64,000 nt of DNA from Nocardioides sp. Kera G14 (lineage in GTDB: Bacteria; Actinomycetota; Actinomycetes; Propionibacteriales; Nocardioidaceae). Positions 49,826 through 58,815 of this stretch are shown here, piece by piece. The stretch lies in contig NZ_CP085839.1 of the NCBI RefSeq assembly GCF_020715565.1, forward strand, positions 1,364,001 through 1,428,000, given 5' to 3'. The position numbers and the translations under genes were made by a program. Position 1 is the stretch's first letter, and each line of letters opens with the position of its first letter. Below the pieces are notes generated by a model. That model ran no database searches. It was not told the DNA's origin and saw nothing but the letters and a program-made list of their open reading frames with translations.

Positions 49826-50866
49826 ATGCCCCGAGTCTCCGCACCCTCCGACATCGCACGCGACCACGCAGCCAAGCGTCTTGGCGCGCTCGCGACACCG
49901 CCTGGGGCTCTCGGGCGGCTCGGCGACCTCGCTGTCTGGGTCTCCGCCTGCCAGGGCCAAGTGCCTCCCGCCGCGGTCGACAACGTCCGTCTCGTGATCT
50001 TCGCCGGGGACCACGGTGTCGCGGCGCACGGCGTCTCCGCCTTCCCGCCCGCGATCACCGGTGCGATGGTCCGCACGTTCCTGCTCGGGAAGGCGGGCGT
50101 CAGCGCTCTCGCGAACGCTCACGGTGTCGCCGTACGCGTGCTCGACCTGGGCGTGGATGAGGACTTCGACGACCTCGACCCCGACACCAGGGCCGCGCTC
50201 ACGGCCCACAAGGTGCGACGGGCCAGTGGCGCCATCCACATCGAAGACGCGCTCACGGGCGAGCAGACCCAGGCGGCACTCGCCGCCGGAGCCGCGGTGG
50301 CGCGCGAGGAGATCAAGGCCGGCGGCCAGCTCCTCATCAGCGGCGACATGGGCATCGGCAACACCACACCCGCCGCCGCGATGATCGCCGCGGCCCTCGG
50401 GCTGCCCGGCGCGGAGGTCGTGGGCCGCGGCACCGGGATCGACGGCGCCGCCCTGCTCCACAAGGTCTCCGTGGTGGACGCCGCACTGGCGCGAGCCGGC
50501 GCGCGTGCCGACGACCCGATCGAGACCCTGGCGGCCCTTGGCTCGGCCGACCTCGCCGCGAGCACCGGCTTCCTGCTCGCGGCCGCCCAGGAAGGCGTGC
50601 CGGTGCTGCTCGACGGGCTGATGAGCGTTGCCTGCGCCCTGACCGCGGACCGGATCGAGCCCGGCGCCGCCGCGTGGTACGCAGCCGGTCACCGCTCCAC
50701 CGAGCCCGCGCAGGCGCTCGCCCTGGCCAAGATGGGTCTTGAGCCGCTGCTCGACCTCGGTATGCGCCTCGGCGAGGGGTCGGGTGCTGTCGCAGCGGTT
50801 CCCGTGGTGCGATCGGCCGCCGCACTGTTGCGGGATGTCGCCCTGCTGAGCGAGCTCGGAGCCTGA
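49826..50866 (+). CDS. cobT: Nicotinate-nucleotide:dimethylbenzimidazole phosphoribosyltransferase
   Basis: A 346-residue CobT (CobU of Pseudomonas nomenclature): TPPGALGRLGDLAVWV, IFAGDHGVAAHGVSAFPPAITGAMV, ISGDMGIGNTTPAAAM and the C-terminal LDLGMRLGEGSGAVAAVP with the catalytic glutamate. It activates DMB, made by BluB, to alpha-ribazole phosphate. It starts 20 nt after the fusion gene and shares one base with cobS. Confidence 0.93.
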   Translation: MPRVSAPSDIARDHAAKRLGALATPPGALGRLGDLAVWVSACQGQVPPAAVDNVRLVIFAGDHGVAAHGVSAFPPAITGAMVRTFLLGKAGVSALANAHGVAVRVLDLGVDEDFDDLDPDTRAALTAHKVRRASGAIHIEDALTGEQTQAALAAGAAVAREEIKAGGQLLISGDMGIGNTTPAAAMIAAALGLPGAEVVGRGTGIDGAALLHKVSVVDAALARAGARADDPIETLAALGSADLAASTGFLLAAAQEGVPVLLDGLMSVACALTADRIEPGAAAWYAAGHRSTEPAQALALAKMGLEPLLDLGMRLGEGSGAVAAVPVVRSAAALLRDVALLSELGA

Positions 50867-51633
50867 TGCTCGTCGACGCCTGGCGTCTCGCCCTCGGGAC
50901 GCTCACCGCGGTGCCGGTGAAGCCGCCCGCGGTCGTCGATCGACGCCGGGCGGCGCTCGCGATGGTGATCGCTCCACTCGCGGCACTTCCTCTCGGGATC
51001 GCCGCCGGACTGGTCGTCCTCCTCGGCGGATGGTGGAACCTGCCCCCACTCGTCACCGCCCTCCTGGCGATCGGGGTGGCCGTGCTGGGGAACCGTGGCT
51101 TCCACTTGGATGGCCTTTCCGACATCACGGACGGGATGTCGGCCTCCTACGACCGCGAGCGGTCTCTTGCCGTGATGAAGACGGGTACGTCGGGTCCAGC
51201 CGGCGTCGTGGCAATCGTCCTCGTCCTGGGCCTCCAAGTTGCGGCCCTTGCCGCGCTGGTCGAGATGTCCGACGCCGGCCGCGTGGCAGCTCTGCTCGTG
51301 GTCGCGCTCTGCGCCTCGCGCCTCGCGCTGGTTGCTTGCTGTGCGCGGGGGATCAGGCCGGCTCGTGCTGACGGCCTCGGCAAGCTCTACACCGAGACCG
51401 TGCCGCGCGTCGTCGCAGCCGTCGGCTGGATTGTTGGCGCCGCCGCTCTTGCAGGTGCCGCTGCATGGGTGGGGCTCGACTGGTGGCGCGGCGTCGTGGC
51501 CGTCGCCTTGGCGCTCCTCGTGGTCGTGATCGTCATCGCCCGTGCCGTCCGCCGCTTCGGCGGCGTGACCGGAGACGTCTTCGGAGCGGCCATCGAGCTC
51601 GCCTTCGCCACGATCTTGGTGACCCTCGCATGA
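50866..51633 (+). CDS. cobS: Adenosylcobinamide-GDP ribazoletransferase (cobalamin synthase)
   Basis: A 255-residue membrane enzyme with about six hydrophobic helices: LGTLTAVPV at the N-terminus, then GFHLDGLSDITDGMSASYDRERSLAVMKTGTSGPAGVVA, the CobS active-site region with the metal-binding Asp residues. It joins the lower-ligand nucleotide to adenosylcobinamide-GDP. ATGA overlap with the next gene. Confidence 0.92.
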   Translation: MLVDAWRLALGTLTAVPVKPPAVVDRRRAALAMVIAPLAALPLGIAAGLVVLLGGWWNLPPLVTALLAIGVAVLGNRGFHLDGLSDITDGMSASYDRERSLAVMKTGTSGPAGVVAIVLVLGLQVAALAALVEMSDAGRVAALLVVALCASRLALVACCARGIRPARADGLGKLYTETVPRVVAAVGWIVGAAALAGAAAWVGLDWWRGVVAVALALLVVVIVIARAVRRFGGVTGDVFGAAIELAFATILVTLA

Positions 51634-52571
51634 GGGCGCGCACCATGGGGCTCCTGCTCGGGTACGCCGCTGATCGTGTGCTCGGCGACCCGCAGCGATA
51701 CCACCCGGTGGCCGGCTTCGGCCGCCTCGCCAACCTGCTGGAGTCGCGGATCTACGCCGACTCGCGCGCTCGCGGAGCCGTCCACAATGCGGTTCTCGTC
51801 GGCGGAGCTGTGGCGGCTGGAGCCGTCTCCGAGAGCCTTACGCACGAGCGCCCGATTGCGCGCACCCTCGTCATCGCCGCTGCGACGTGGACGGTGCTCG
51901 GTGGCCGCTCCTTGGAGCGCGAGGCCGACAACGTCCACGCTGTCCTTACCGCAGGCGACCTGCCTGCCGCCCGGATGCAGGTCAAGCGTCTGATCGGACG
52001 CGACACCGACGAGCTAGATGCGTCGGAGATCTCCCGCGGCGTTATCGAGTCGGTCGCCGAGAACACCGCCGACGCGATCACCGGGCCGCTGATGTGGGGA
52101 GCCGTGCTCGGTGTGCCGGGGCTGCTCGGCTACCGGGCGGCCAACACCCTCGACGCGATGGTCGGGCACCACAACGCCCGCTATGAGAACTACGGCTGGG
52201 CCTCGGCCCGACTCGACGACCTGGCCACGTGGCCCGCCGCACGACTTGTCGGACTGCTGACGATGGCCGCCGACCCGCGTCGCGCCCGCGCGGCCTGGAC
52301 GACCTGGCGGCGCGACGCGTCCGGCCACCCAAGTCCCAACGCGGGAGTCGCTGAGTCAGCCTTCGCCGGCGCGCTGGGCATCCGCTTAGGCGGCACCAAC
52401 CACTACTACGGCGGACGTCGGATCGAGCACCGCGCGATCATGGGTGACGGCCGCCCCGCTCAACCCCATGACATCGTCGGCGCCAACCGGATAGCCCGGC
52501 GCGTGGGGGCCAGCGCCGCCTGCGTAGCCGCTCTGGCGGCCCTGGTCACGCTGAGAGACAGCAGCCGATGA
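51630..52571 (+). CDS. cobD: Adenosylcobinamide-phosphate synthase (CbiB/CobD)
   Basis: A 313-residue membrane protein: GYAADRVLGDPQRYHPVAGFGRLANLLE near the start, VKRLIGRDTDELDASEISRGVIESVAENTADAITGPLMWG in the middle, and SAFAGALGIRLGGTNHYYGGR at the C-terminus, all CbiB hallmarks. It attaches aminopropanol phosphate to adenosylcobyric acid. Overlaps both neighbours by 4 nt. Confidence 0.93.
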   Translation: MRARTMGLLLGYAADRVLGDPQRYHPVAGFGRLANLLESRIYADSRARGAVHNAVLVGGAVAAGAVSESLTHERPIARTLVIAAATWTVLGGRSLEREADNVHAVLTAGDLPAARMQVKRLIGRDTDELDASEISRGVIESVAENTADAITGPLMWGAVLGVPGLLGYRAANTLDAMVGHHNARYENYGWASARLDDLATWPAARLVGLLTMAADPRRARAAWTTWRRDASGHPSPNAGVAESAFAGALGIRLGGTNHYYGGRRIEHRAIMGDGRPAQPHDIVGANRIARRVGASAACVAALAALVTLRDSSR

Positions 52572-53245
52572 ACGCCCTTGTCCTCGTCGGCATGTCGGTC
52601 AGTGACGTCGACCGCCGCGACCTCCTGACCGCCGAGGCGGCTCGGCGCGGCGGGAGCGTGGCGTTCCTTCAGATGGGTGACCCCTCACTCTCGCGCGAAC
52701 TGACGGAGATCGCCGATGACGGCGCCACCACGATCACGCTCGTCGGTGTCAACACGGGGCCGATCGGTCCGGCCCACTCGTGGCTTCGCCGGATCGCAGC
52801 CCACTGGTGGCGCGAGAGGGCCGGACTCAAGCCGACCGTCTACGTGGCCACGCGCCTCGCCTCGCAGCTCGACCAGCTCGACGACGTACTCACGGAGACG
52901 AAGCCGATCGGCGGCGACGAGCCCGGCCTCACCTCCGCGGCTTGGGAGGACGTCACGGGGCATCGCCATCAGGTGATGATCTGCCGTGGTCCTCGCTGCA
53001 CGGCCAAGGGAGCCGAGGACAACCTGCGCGCCATGATCCTCTCGATGATGGAGCACCAGCTCGGCGACGCGGACGTGCTCCTCGTCCACACCGGATGCCA
53101 GTTCCCGTGCAACCAAGCGCCGGTCATCAGCGTCCAGCCCGACGACGTCTGGTACGGCCACGTCGACGCCGAGACCTCCAGCAGGATCGTGGAATCGCAC
53201 TTCCGCGACGGCGTTCCGGTCGACACCCATCGGCTGCCGCGATAG
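52568..53245 (+). CDS. CbiX-like N-terminal domain fused to a thioredoxin-like [2Fe-2S] ferredoxin domain
   Basis: A 225-residue protein. The first 100 residues (ALVLVGMSVSDVDRRDLLTAEAARRGGSVAFLQMGDPSL) resemble sirohydrochlorin/cobalt chelatase CbiX proteins but lack an evident catalytic His motif. The C-terminal part has CRGPRCTAKGAEDN and HTGCQFPCNQAPVISVQPDDVWYG, the four-cysteine pattern of thioredoxin-like [2Fe-2S] ferredoxins. It is the last gene of the riboswitch-2 operon. A role as electron carrier for a B12 step, or in cobalt handling, is plausible but unproven. Confidence 0.75.
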   Translation: MNALVLVGMSVSDVDRRDLLTAEAARRGGSVAFLQMGDPSLSRELTEIADDGATTITLVGVNTGPIGPAHSWLRRIAAHWWRERAGLKPTVYVATRLASQLDQLDDVLTETKPIGGDEPGLTSAAWEDVTGHRHQVMICRGPRCTAKGAEDNLRAMILSMMEHQLGDADVLLVHTGCQFPCNQAPVISVQPDDVWYGHVDAETSSRIVESHFRDGVPVDTHRLPR

Positions 53246-53249
53246 GGTT

Positions 53250-53346
53250 CCCTCACACGTCGTACGTGAGGAAGCCGGTGAGAATCCGGCACGGTCACGC
53301 CACTGTGAGTGTCTCCGCGAGGAGGCCGAAGTCAGATCTTCCGACG
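53250..53346 (+). promoter_or_regulatory. Cobalamin riboswitch 3 (cbtB-cbtA leader)
   Basis: Conserved blocks GAGGAAGCCGGTGAGAATCCGGCACGG (given as positions 53268-53294), CGCCACTGTGAGT and the short 3' box CCGAAGTCAGATC are the core of a cobalamin riboswitch. It begins just after the upstream stop codon and ends about 50 nt before the cbtB start, so cobalt import is probably shut off by cobalamin. Confidence 0.85.
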
Positions 53347-53396
53347 CCGTGTTCTCCGCCCATCCATGGAACGTTGTATTCCAGAAGGAGTATCAC

Positions 53397-53615
53397 GTGA
53401 GCAACACGTCTGCTATCTCCAGCCCCATCACCCAGCCGCTCGTCACCGCCAAGGCGGCGACGATCGCGCTCCTCGCCGGCGTCGCGCTTCTCGCGCTGCT
53501 GGTCTACTACTTCATCGGCGTCGACGAGGGCGCCATGTCTGTGTTCGGCAAGAGCATGGTCGTCCACGAGTTCTTCCACGACGGCCGACACTTCCTCGGC
53601 TTCCCCTGCCACTGA
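53397..53615 (+). CDS. cbtB: CbtB cobalt transporter subunit
   Basis: A 72-residue protein with one membrane helix (about residues 21-40) and a histidine-rich C-terminus VVHEFFHDGRHFLGFPCH, the CbtB signature of metal ligands. GTG at 53397 follows AGAAGGAG with ideal spacing. It pairs with cbtA 28 bp downstream and is controlled by riboswitch 3. Confidence 0.9.
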   Translation: MSNTSAISSPITQPLVTAKAATIALLAGVALLALLVYYFIGVDEGAMSVFGKSMVVHEFFHDGRHFLGFPCH

Positions 53616-53643
53616 GCCTCGGCGAGCAGGAGAACAACAGAAC

Positions 53644-54519
53644 ATGGTGAAGCAACTCATTGGTCGTGGCGCGCTCTCAGGAGCCGTCGCGGGCCTCGTC
53701 GCCTTCATTTTCGCGCGCATCTTCGCGGAGCCGGTGATCTCCAAGGCGATCGACTACGAGTCGGCGCGTGACGCCGCTCAGGACGCGCTCGACAAGGCAG
53801 CCGGGATCGCCGTCCCCGCCGCTGGACCCGACATCTTCAGCCGGACGATCCAGATGGACGTTGGCATCGGCGCCGGCCTGATCCTCTTCGGCGCCGCCAT
53901 GGGCGCGCTGGTCGCGGTCGGGTACGTCGTGGCCATCGGTCGTGTCGGCAGGGTGCGCCCGTTCCAGCTTGCCCTTCTCGTGCCGGTCTTCTACTTCCTC
54001 GGCGTCTTCGCGGTGCCGTTCCTGAAGTACCCGGCCAACCCGCCGGCCATCGGTCACGAGGAGACGATCCGCACGCGCGGGACGCTCTACCTCGTCACCG
54101 TCCTGGTCTCGTGCATCGCTCTGTTCCTGGCCGTCTACATCGGCCAACGACTGCACGCGCGGATGAGCCTCTACAAGACCGTGCTGATCGTGGGTGCTGG
54201 ATACGTGGTCGTCATGGCGATCCTCTTCCTGGTCCTGCCGCCGCTGGGTCACCTGCACGCCAACGTCGTTGAGTACGGGAAGCAGGACACCGAGACGCCG
54301 CTTCCGCTCAAGGATGCCGATGGAAACCTCGTGTTCCCGGGCTTCCCGGCTGACCTTCTGGCCAAGTTCCGGGTGTACTCGATCATCAACCAGGTGATCC
54401 TGTGGGGCGGCATCGCTCTGCTCTTCGCACCGCAGGCCCAGAAGCTGCTGGACCCGGCAGGTGCCAAGGCGGGCAAGGAGAGCCGCTTCGCCGAGGACCA
54501 CACGCCGGTCGCTGTCTGA
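53644..54519 (+). CDS. cbtA: CbtA cobalt transporter subunit
   Basis: A 291-residue membrane protein with about six hydrophobic segments: LIGRGALSGAVAGLVAFIFARIFAEPVI at the N-terminus, GLILFGAAMGALVAVGYV, FLKYPANPPAIGHEETIRTRGTLYL and AKFRVYSIINQVILWGGIALLF. This is the CbtA family found with B12 genes and cobalamin riboswitches, assumed to import Co2+. It ends before a strong terminator. Confidence 0.9.
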   Translation: MVKQLIGRGALSGAVAGLVAFIFARIFAEPVISKAIDYESARDAAQDALDKAAGIAVPAAGPDIFSRTIQMDVGIGAGLILFGAAMGALVAVGYVVAIGRVGRVRPFQLALLVPVFYFLGVFAVPFLKYPANPPAIGHEETIRTRGTLYLVTVLVSCIALFLAVYIGQRLHARMSLYKTVLIVGAGYVVVMAILFLVLPPLGHLHANVVEYGKQDTETPLPLKDADGNLVFPGFPADLLAKFRVYSIINQVILWGGIALLFAPQAQKLLDPAGAKAGKESRFAEDHTPVAV

Positions 54520-54537
54520 GATCACCGCCGGATCAGC

Positions 54538-54578
54538 CCGCGGCCTGCGACGGACATCGGTCCGGCCGCAGGCCGCGG
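54538..54578. terminator. Strong hairpin terminator after cbtA
   Basis: CCGCGGCCTGCG (54538-54549) and CGCAGGCCGCGG (54567-54578) form a perfect 12-bp stem with a 17-nt loop, with GATCA/TGATC adding partial pairing outside. It has no long T run. It closes the plus-strand B12 transcripts. Between it and 54786 I see no gene, only two 8-bp direct repeats CTAGGGTT (54735-54742, 54746-54753). Confidence 0.7.
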
Positions 54579-54785
54579 TTGATCAGACGAGGAGTTACGC
54601 CGGACGGCTCGCAGCCTCTTCCGCTGGCGCTCGACCGATGCGGTGTGTCCTTCACTCCTCTTCGAGTTCGAGCGCGGCCGTCGGCCGGCGCTCATGGTGC
54701 AGCGAAGCGTGACGCCGCGTGTCCGGATTCGGTCCTAGGGTTCGTCTAGGGTTGACGTCCCTTGAGGTTTCGGCAGGCCGAGCCG

Positions 54786-55316
54786 TCACAGAATCAGATC
54801 CGCGCGTTGGGCGAGAAGATAGCCTGGCAAGCGCACATCCGGGGCCAAGCCGATTCCCCTATAGAAGGCGTCGACCGCCGCCGTACGGCGCGCCGCCGGG
54901 ACATTGTCAAACTCGTTCGCCTTTGGCTCGCACAGCACTATCTCATGTGGTGGCAGATGGGCGATCGCGGCGCGAACAAGGAGCATTCCGAGCCGTTGGC
55001 CAAGGAACGCCGGCTCAAGCTCAAGGTTCAGGATCTCGGTCGCCCAAGGGATATTCCTGCCGTCTGTGAAGAGTTCGGACAGGCCATCGTGATGGTCTTG
55101 TCCCTCCTCGCACCGCTTGACCCGGATCCGTCCGATTACGTGCTCTCCGTTCGCCGATTTCGGATACCAGCCCTCTAACGGCGCGTCGCCGGAGATCCCG
55201 GTCGCCCAAAGCCGCCACTCCCTGTACAGGCAATCGTCGATTACATAGGAGTTGTAGTCGAAGACCTCTACGTGAGCTGCACTGGAGCGGGAGGCTCGTT
55301 CCGGGAGCAAGGGCAC
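54786..55316 (-). CDS. Uncharacterised protein with GNAT-like features, atypical composition
   Basis: A 176-residue frame starting with GTG at 55316. The middle (LELEPAFLGQRLGMLLVRAAIAHLPPHEIVLCEPKA) and AFYRGIGLA look like the acetyl-CoA loop and C-terminal part of a GNAT acyltransferase, but the N-terminal part (YNSYVIDDCLYREWRLWATGISG) is not recognised. It uses noticeably more A/T-ending codons than the cob genes around it, so it may be acquired. It lies between the convergent cbt and cobP-cobN operons and has no evident B12 role. Confidence 0.55.
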   Translation of the reverse strand: MPLLPERASRSSAAHVEVFDYNSYVIDDCLYREWRLWATGISGDAPLEGWYPKSANGEHVIGRIRVKRCEEGQDHHDGLSELFTDGRNIPWATEILNLELEPAFLGQRLGMLLVRAAIAHLPPHEIVLCEPKANEFDNVPAARRTAAVDAFYRGIGLAPDVRLPGYLLAQRADLIL

Positions 55317-55329
55317 GCCTCATTCAAGC

Positions 55330-55346
55330 CCATGTGCCACACATGG
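55330..55346. repeat. Inverted repeat CCATGTG-CCA-CACATGG
   Basis: A perfect 7-bp inverted repeat with a 3-nt loop lies 13 nt upstream of the GNAT-like gene and 28 nt after the cobP stop. It could be an operator for the former or a weak terminator for the latter. Confidence 0.4.
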
Positions 55347-55373
55347 CTCCGCTACGACGTCGCAGAGGGACAT

Positions 55374-55895
55374 CTAGAGGAGGACGACGCGGCCTGCGAC
55401 GACCAGATGGACCTCGTCGCAGGCTGCGGCCACCTCCTGGTTGACCATGCCGAGCAGGTCGCGGAAGAGCCGGCCGGACCGGTGGGACGGCACGACTCCG
55501 AGGCCGACCTCGTTGGTGACGAGGACCGTCCGTTCGCCCTGATCGCGTACGCGAAGGACGTCGGCGGCGTCGCGGACCTCTCGCTCGATCACGCGGGTCG
55601 CCTCGGCCGAGGACACCTCCCACAGATCGCGCTCGTCGAGTACGGCCGTGAGCCAGGTGCCGAGGCAGTCGACGATGAGGTCGCCGTCGGTCCTCGCCAG
55701 GACGCCGACGAGATCGTGCGACTCGATCGTTGTCCAGTTCGCCGAGCGCCGGGCTTGATGGACGGCGACGCGCTCTGCCCAGTCCGCATCGTCGTACGTC
55801 GGCCCGGGAGCGAGGTAGGTGGCCGGCCCCGGCAGGAGCGACTCGGCGTGCCGGGACTTGCCCGACCGCACGCCTCCGGTGACCAGGACCCTCAC
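55374..55895 (-). CDS. cobP: Adenosylcobinamide kinase / adenosylcobinamide-phosphate guanylyltransferase
   Basis: A 173-residue CobP/CobU: P-loop [17 protein letters not shown], then [39 protein letters not shown] and [30 protein letters not shown]. It phosphorylates adenosylcobinamide and adds GMP. GTG at 55895 overlaps the cobK stop by 4 nt. It is the last gene of the cobN operon. Confidence 0.92.
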   Translation of the reverse strand: MRVLVTGGVRSGKSRHAESLLPGPATYLAPGPTYDDADWAERVAVHQARRSANWTTIESHDLVGVLARTDGDLIVDCLGTWLTAVLDERDLWEVSSAEATRVIEREVRDAADVLRVRDQGERTVLVTNEVGLGVVPSHRSGRLFRDLLGMVNQEVAAACDEVHLVVAGRVVLL

Positions 55896-56617
55896 GACAG
55901 ACCCCTCACCCAGGCGAGTGCCTCGTCGACCGAGTGCACGGTCGGGACGCCCGCGGGCGCTGCCGGGCGACGTACGACGACGACGGCGGCGCCGAGCTCG
56001 GCGGCGGCCTGCATCTTGGGCCACGTGAAGGTGCCGCCGGAGTCCTTGGTGACGACGACGTCACTCCCGTGGCGACGCATCAGCTCCAGCTCGCCGTCGA
56101 GGGTGTAGGGGCCACGGCTGGTGATCAGCTCCCAGGACGGTGGAAGGTCGAGGTCGGGGACGTCGACGACGCGCGCCGTCGCGGCGCGGGCGCCCAGAGC
56201 CGGGATGAAGCGAGCCAGCTCCTGGCGGCCGACGGTGAGGAAGGGGCGCTCGCCAAGGTCCGCCGCCAGCGCGGCGGCCTCTTCGTGGGTGGCGGTGTAG
56301 TGCCAGGTCGGATCAGGTGCCCAGCCGGGCCTCTCCAGGCGGAGGAGCGGGCGGCCCTCGGCAGAGCACGCGGCCACGGCGTTCGCGCTCATTCCCATCG
56401 CGAAGGGGTGGGTCGCGTCGACCACCGCGTCGTACTCGCTCAGTGCGGCGCGCAGACCCTCGACACCGCCGAAGCCGCCGATGCGTACCGGGCCGACGGG
56501 AAGTCGAGGTCGGGCCACGCGTCCTGCCAGCGAGCTGGTGACGTCGATGCTCTCGTCAACCAGGTAGCCGGCGAGATCGCGGGCCTCGCTGGTGCCACCG
56601 AGCAGCAGAAGCCTCAT
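55892..56617 (-). CDS. cobK: Precorrin-6A reductase
   Basis: A 241-residue CobK/Cbi[18 protein letters not shown] at the start, [16 protein letters not shown], and [29 protein letters not shown] near the end, all family hallmarks. It reduces precorrin-6A with NADPH. ATGA overlap with cobQ and GTGA overlap with cobP. Confidence 0.93.
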   Translation of the reverse strand: MRLLLLGGTSEARDLAGYLVDESIDVTSSLAGRVARPRLPVGPVRIGGFGGVEGLRAALSEYDAVVDATHPFAMGMSANAVAACSAEGRPLLRLERPGWAPDPTWHYTATHEEAAALAADLGERPFLTVGRQELARFIPALGARAATARVVDVPDLDLPPSWELITSRGPYTLDGELELMRRHGSDVVVTKDSGGTFTWPKMQAAAELGAAVVVVRRPAAPAGVPTVHSVDEALAWVRGLS

Positions 56618-58092
56618 CCCGCACCTCCGGGCGGCAGGATCGGCGGGTCGTCTGAGGCACCCGTGCGGGCGAGGGCAAGCAGGGCGTCGACGTCGAGGTG
56701 CTTCTCGACCAGGTCGCCGAGCAGGTCGAGACGTCGCTCCCGCGCGTCGGGGAACGAGATAGTCGACGGCGTGAGGCCGAGGGCCTCGGCTAGAAACGCG
56801 CGGCGCAGCTCGTCGCCCTCCAGGCTGCCGTGCCACATGGTGCCGAAGACATTGCCGTTGCGTGCACCGCCAAGGAACGGCTCGCCGGAGCCGACGGTGA
56901 TGCGTCCATGGTGGATCTCGTAGCCGTGGGCAGCGACGCCGAACGCGTCACCGGACGGCAGTCGCAGGTTCTTCTCGGACTCGAAGTCGGTGCGGACGTC
57001 GAGCAGCCCGAGCCCGTCGACCGTGACGCCGCTCGCGCCTTCGACGCCTTCGGGGTCGGCAATCACGTGGCCGAGCATCTGGAAGCCTCCGCAGATCCCC
57101 AGCAGCGGGCGTTCGCGGCGGGCGTGGTCGAGGATCGCGGCATCGAGGCCGCGGGAGCGAAGCCAGGCCAGGTCGGAGATCGTCGAGCGGGTGCCGGGCA
57201 TGACGATCAGGTCGGCATCGGCGAGCTCGCGCGCGTCGGCGGCGAACACGACATCGAGGTCGGGCTCGAGTCCCAGGGCGTCGGCATCGGTGAAGTTGCT
57301 GATCCGCGGGAGTCGGATGACCGCGACCTTCCGCGCGCCGTCGGACTGCGCGCGCCGGCCGTCGAGGTCGAGCGCGTCCTCGGAGTCGAGCCACAGGCTC
57401 GGGTCCCACGGCAGTACGCCGTAGACGCGCCGTCCGGTCAGGCGCTCCAACGAGTCCAGGCCCGGCGCGAGAAGCGAGGAGTCACCGCGGAACTTGTTGA
57501 CCACGAAGCCTGCGATGAGCCGCTGGTCCTCAGGTGCGAGTAGCGCGACCGTGCCGTACATCGCCGCGAAGACTCCGCCACGGTCGATGTCTCCCACCAC
57601 CACCGTTGGCAATGAGGCATGGCGAGCCAGGCCCATGTTGACGTAGTCGCCCGCGCGGAGATTGATCTCGGTCGGGCTCCCTGCGCCCTCCGCGACGATT
57701 ACGTCGAACCGCGAGGCGAGGTCGTCGTACGCCGCGTGGGCGGCCTTGGCGAGGTGCCGTCGACCGTCCTGCCAGTCGGCGGAGGAGACCTCACCGGCAG
57801 GGTGGCCCATCAGGACGACGTGGCTGCGCCGGTCGCTGCCCGGCTTGAGCAGGACAGGGTTCATCGCCGGCTCCGGCGTGACACCGGCGGCGAGTGCTTG
57901 CACCCACTGGGCGCGGCCGATCTCGGCTGTCGTGCCGTCAGGCGCGGCGCAGACCATCGAGTTGTTTGACATGTTCTGCGCCTTGTATGGCGCCACCCGG
58001 ATGCCGCGCCGCGCGAGCGCGCGGCACAGGCCCGTCGTGACGACCGACTTGCCCGCGTCCGAGGTCGTGCCTGCCACCAACAGTCCCGCCAT
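56614..58092 (-). CDS. cobQ: Cobyric acid synthase
   Basis: A 492-residue CobQ: synthetase motif [61 protein letters not shown], and the class I amidotransferase domain with [14 protein letters not shown] and the nucleophile in [12 protein letters not shown]. It amidates four side chains of adenosylcobyrinate diamide. Its start shares one base with the cobF stop. Confidence 0.94.
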   Translation of the reverse strand: MAGLLVAGTTSDAGKSVVTTGLCRALARRGIRVAPYKAQNMSNNSMVCAAPDGTTAEIGRAQWVQALAAGVTPEPAMNPVLLKPGSDRRSHVVLMGHPAGEVSSADWQDGRRHLAKAAHAAYDDLASRFDVIVAEGAGSPTEINLRAGDYVNMGLARHASLPTVVVGDIDRGGVFAAMYGTVALLAPEDQRLIAGFVVNKFRGDSSLLAPGLDSLERLTGRRVYGVLPWDPSLWLDSEDALDLDGRRAQSDGARKVAVIRLPRISNFTDADALGLEPDLDVVFAADARELADADLIVMPGTRSTISDLAWLRSRGLDAAILDHARRERPLLGICGGFQMLGHVIADPEGVEGASGVTVDGLGLLDVRTDFESEKNLRLPSGDAFGVAAHGYEIHHGRITVGSGEPFLGGARNGNVFGTMWHGSLEGDELRRAFLAEALGLTPSTISFPDARERRLDLLGDLVEKHLDVDALLALARTGASDDPPILPPGGAG

Positions 58093-58808
58093 CAGGGCGC
58101 CCGCAACAGGTAGACGTCCATCACCCAGCCGGCCGACTCCTTGGCTCGCTGCCGAGCCTTCTCGACGTCGCCTGCAACCGCGCCGACGCGGCCTGAGACC
58201 AGCTCTTCGGAGTCGGTGCCGAGGTTGGCGCCCCACCAGATCGACCAGTCGTCGAGCCCGTCCAGATCGAGGGTGCCGGTGAGCATCACGCAAAGGTTCG
58301 TCTGACCGGTCGCGATGTCGTCTCGAAGCCGTCGCGCGGTGGTGACGTGCACCGGCTGCCCGACGGGGTGCAGCACGATCCGGTGCCGAGCGGCGAGGAT
58401 CTGCGGCGCGCTGATGCCCGGCAGGACGTCGTACTCCATCGGCAACCGTCCGGCGAGCTGCTCGACGACGCGGATCGTGGAGTCGTAGAGCGACGGGTCG
58501 CCCCACACCAGGAAGGCGGCCGTGCCCTCCCGCTCGCGCAGGACGCTCTCGTACGCAGACACCCTCGCCTCGTGCCAGTCCCTGACCGCCTTGCCGTAGT
58601 CGGTGGGATCGGCCCGGTCACGCTCGGGATCCGGCACCGAAATCACCTCGACGCCGTACGCCTCGGCGATCGCCCGTCGGGCCGCGAGCAGCCCGTCGTC
58701 GCCGGACTTCTCGGCGGCGATCACGTAGTCACACGACCGCAGCGCGTTCGCCACCTCAGGCGTCACGTGCTGCGGCCCCATTCCGACGCCTAGGATCCAG
58801 ACCTTCAC
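58092..58808 (-). CDS. cobF: Precorrin-6A synthase (deacetylating)
   Basis: A 238-residue methylase of the CobF subfamily: VWILGVGMGPQHVTPEVANAL, YVIAAEKSGDDGLLA, FLVWGDPSLYDSTIRVVEQL and TNLCVMLTGTLDLDGL. CobF is specific to the aerobic pathway; it methylates C1 and removes the acetyl group. It lies 7 bp after cobN. Confidence 0.92.
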   Translation of the reverse strand: MKVWILGVGMGPQHVTPEVANALRSCDYVIAAEKSGDDGLLAARRAIAEAYGVEVISVPDPERDRADPTDYGKAVRDWHEARVSAYESVLREREGTAAFLVWGDPSLYDSTIRVVEQLAGRLPMEYDVLPGISAPQILAARHRIVLHPVGQPVHVTTARRLRDDIATGQTNLCVMLTGTLDLDGLDDWSIWWGANLGTDSEELVSGRVGAVAGDVEKARQRAKESAGWVMDVYLLRAP

Positions 58809-58815
58809 CGACCGA

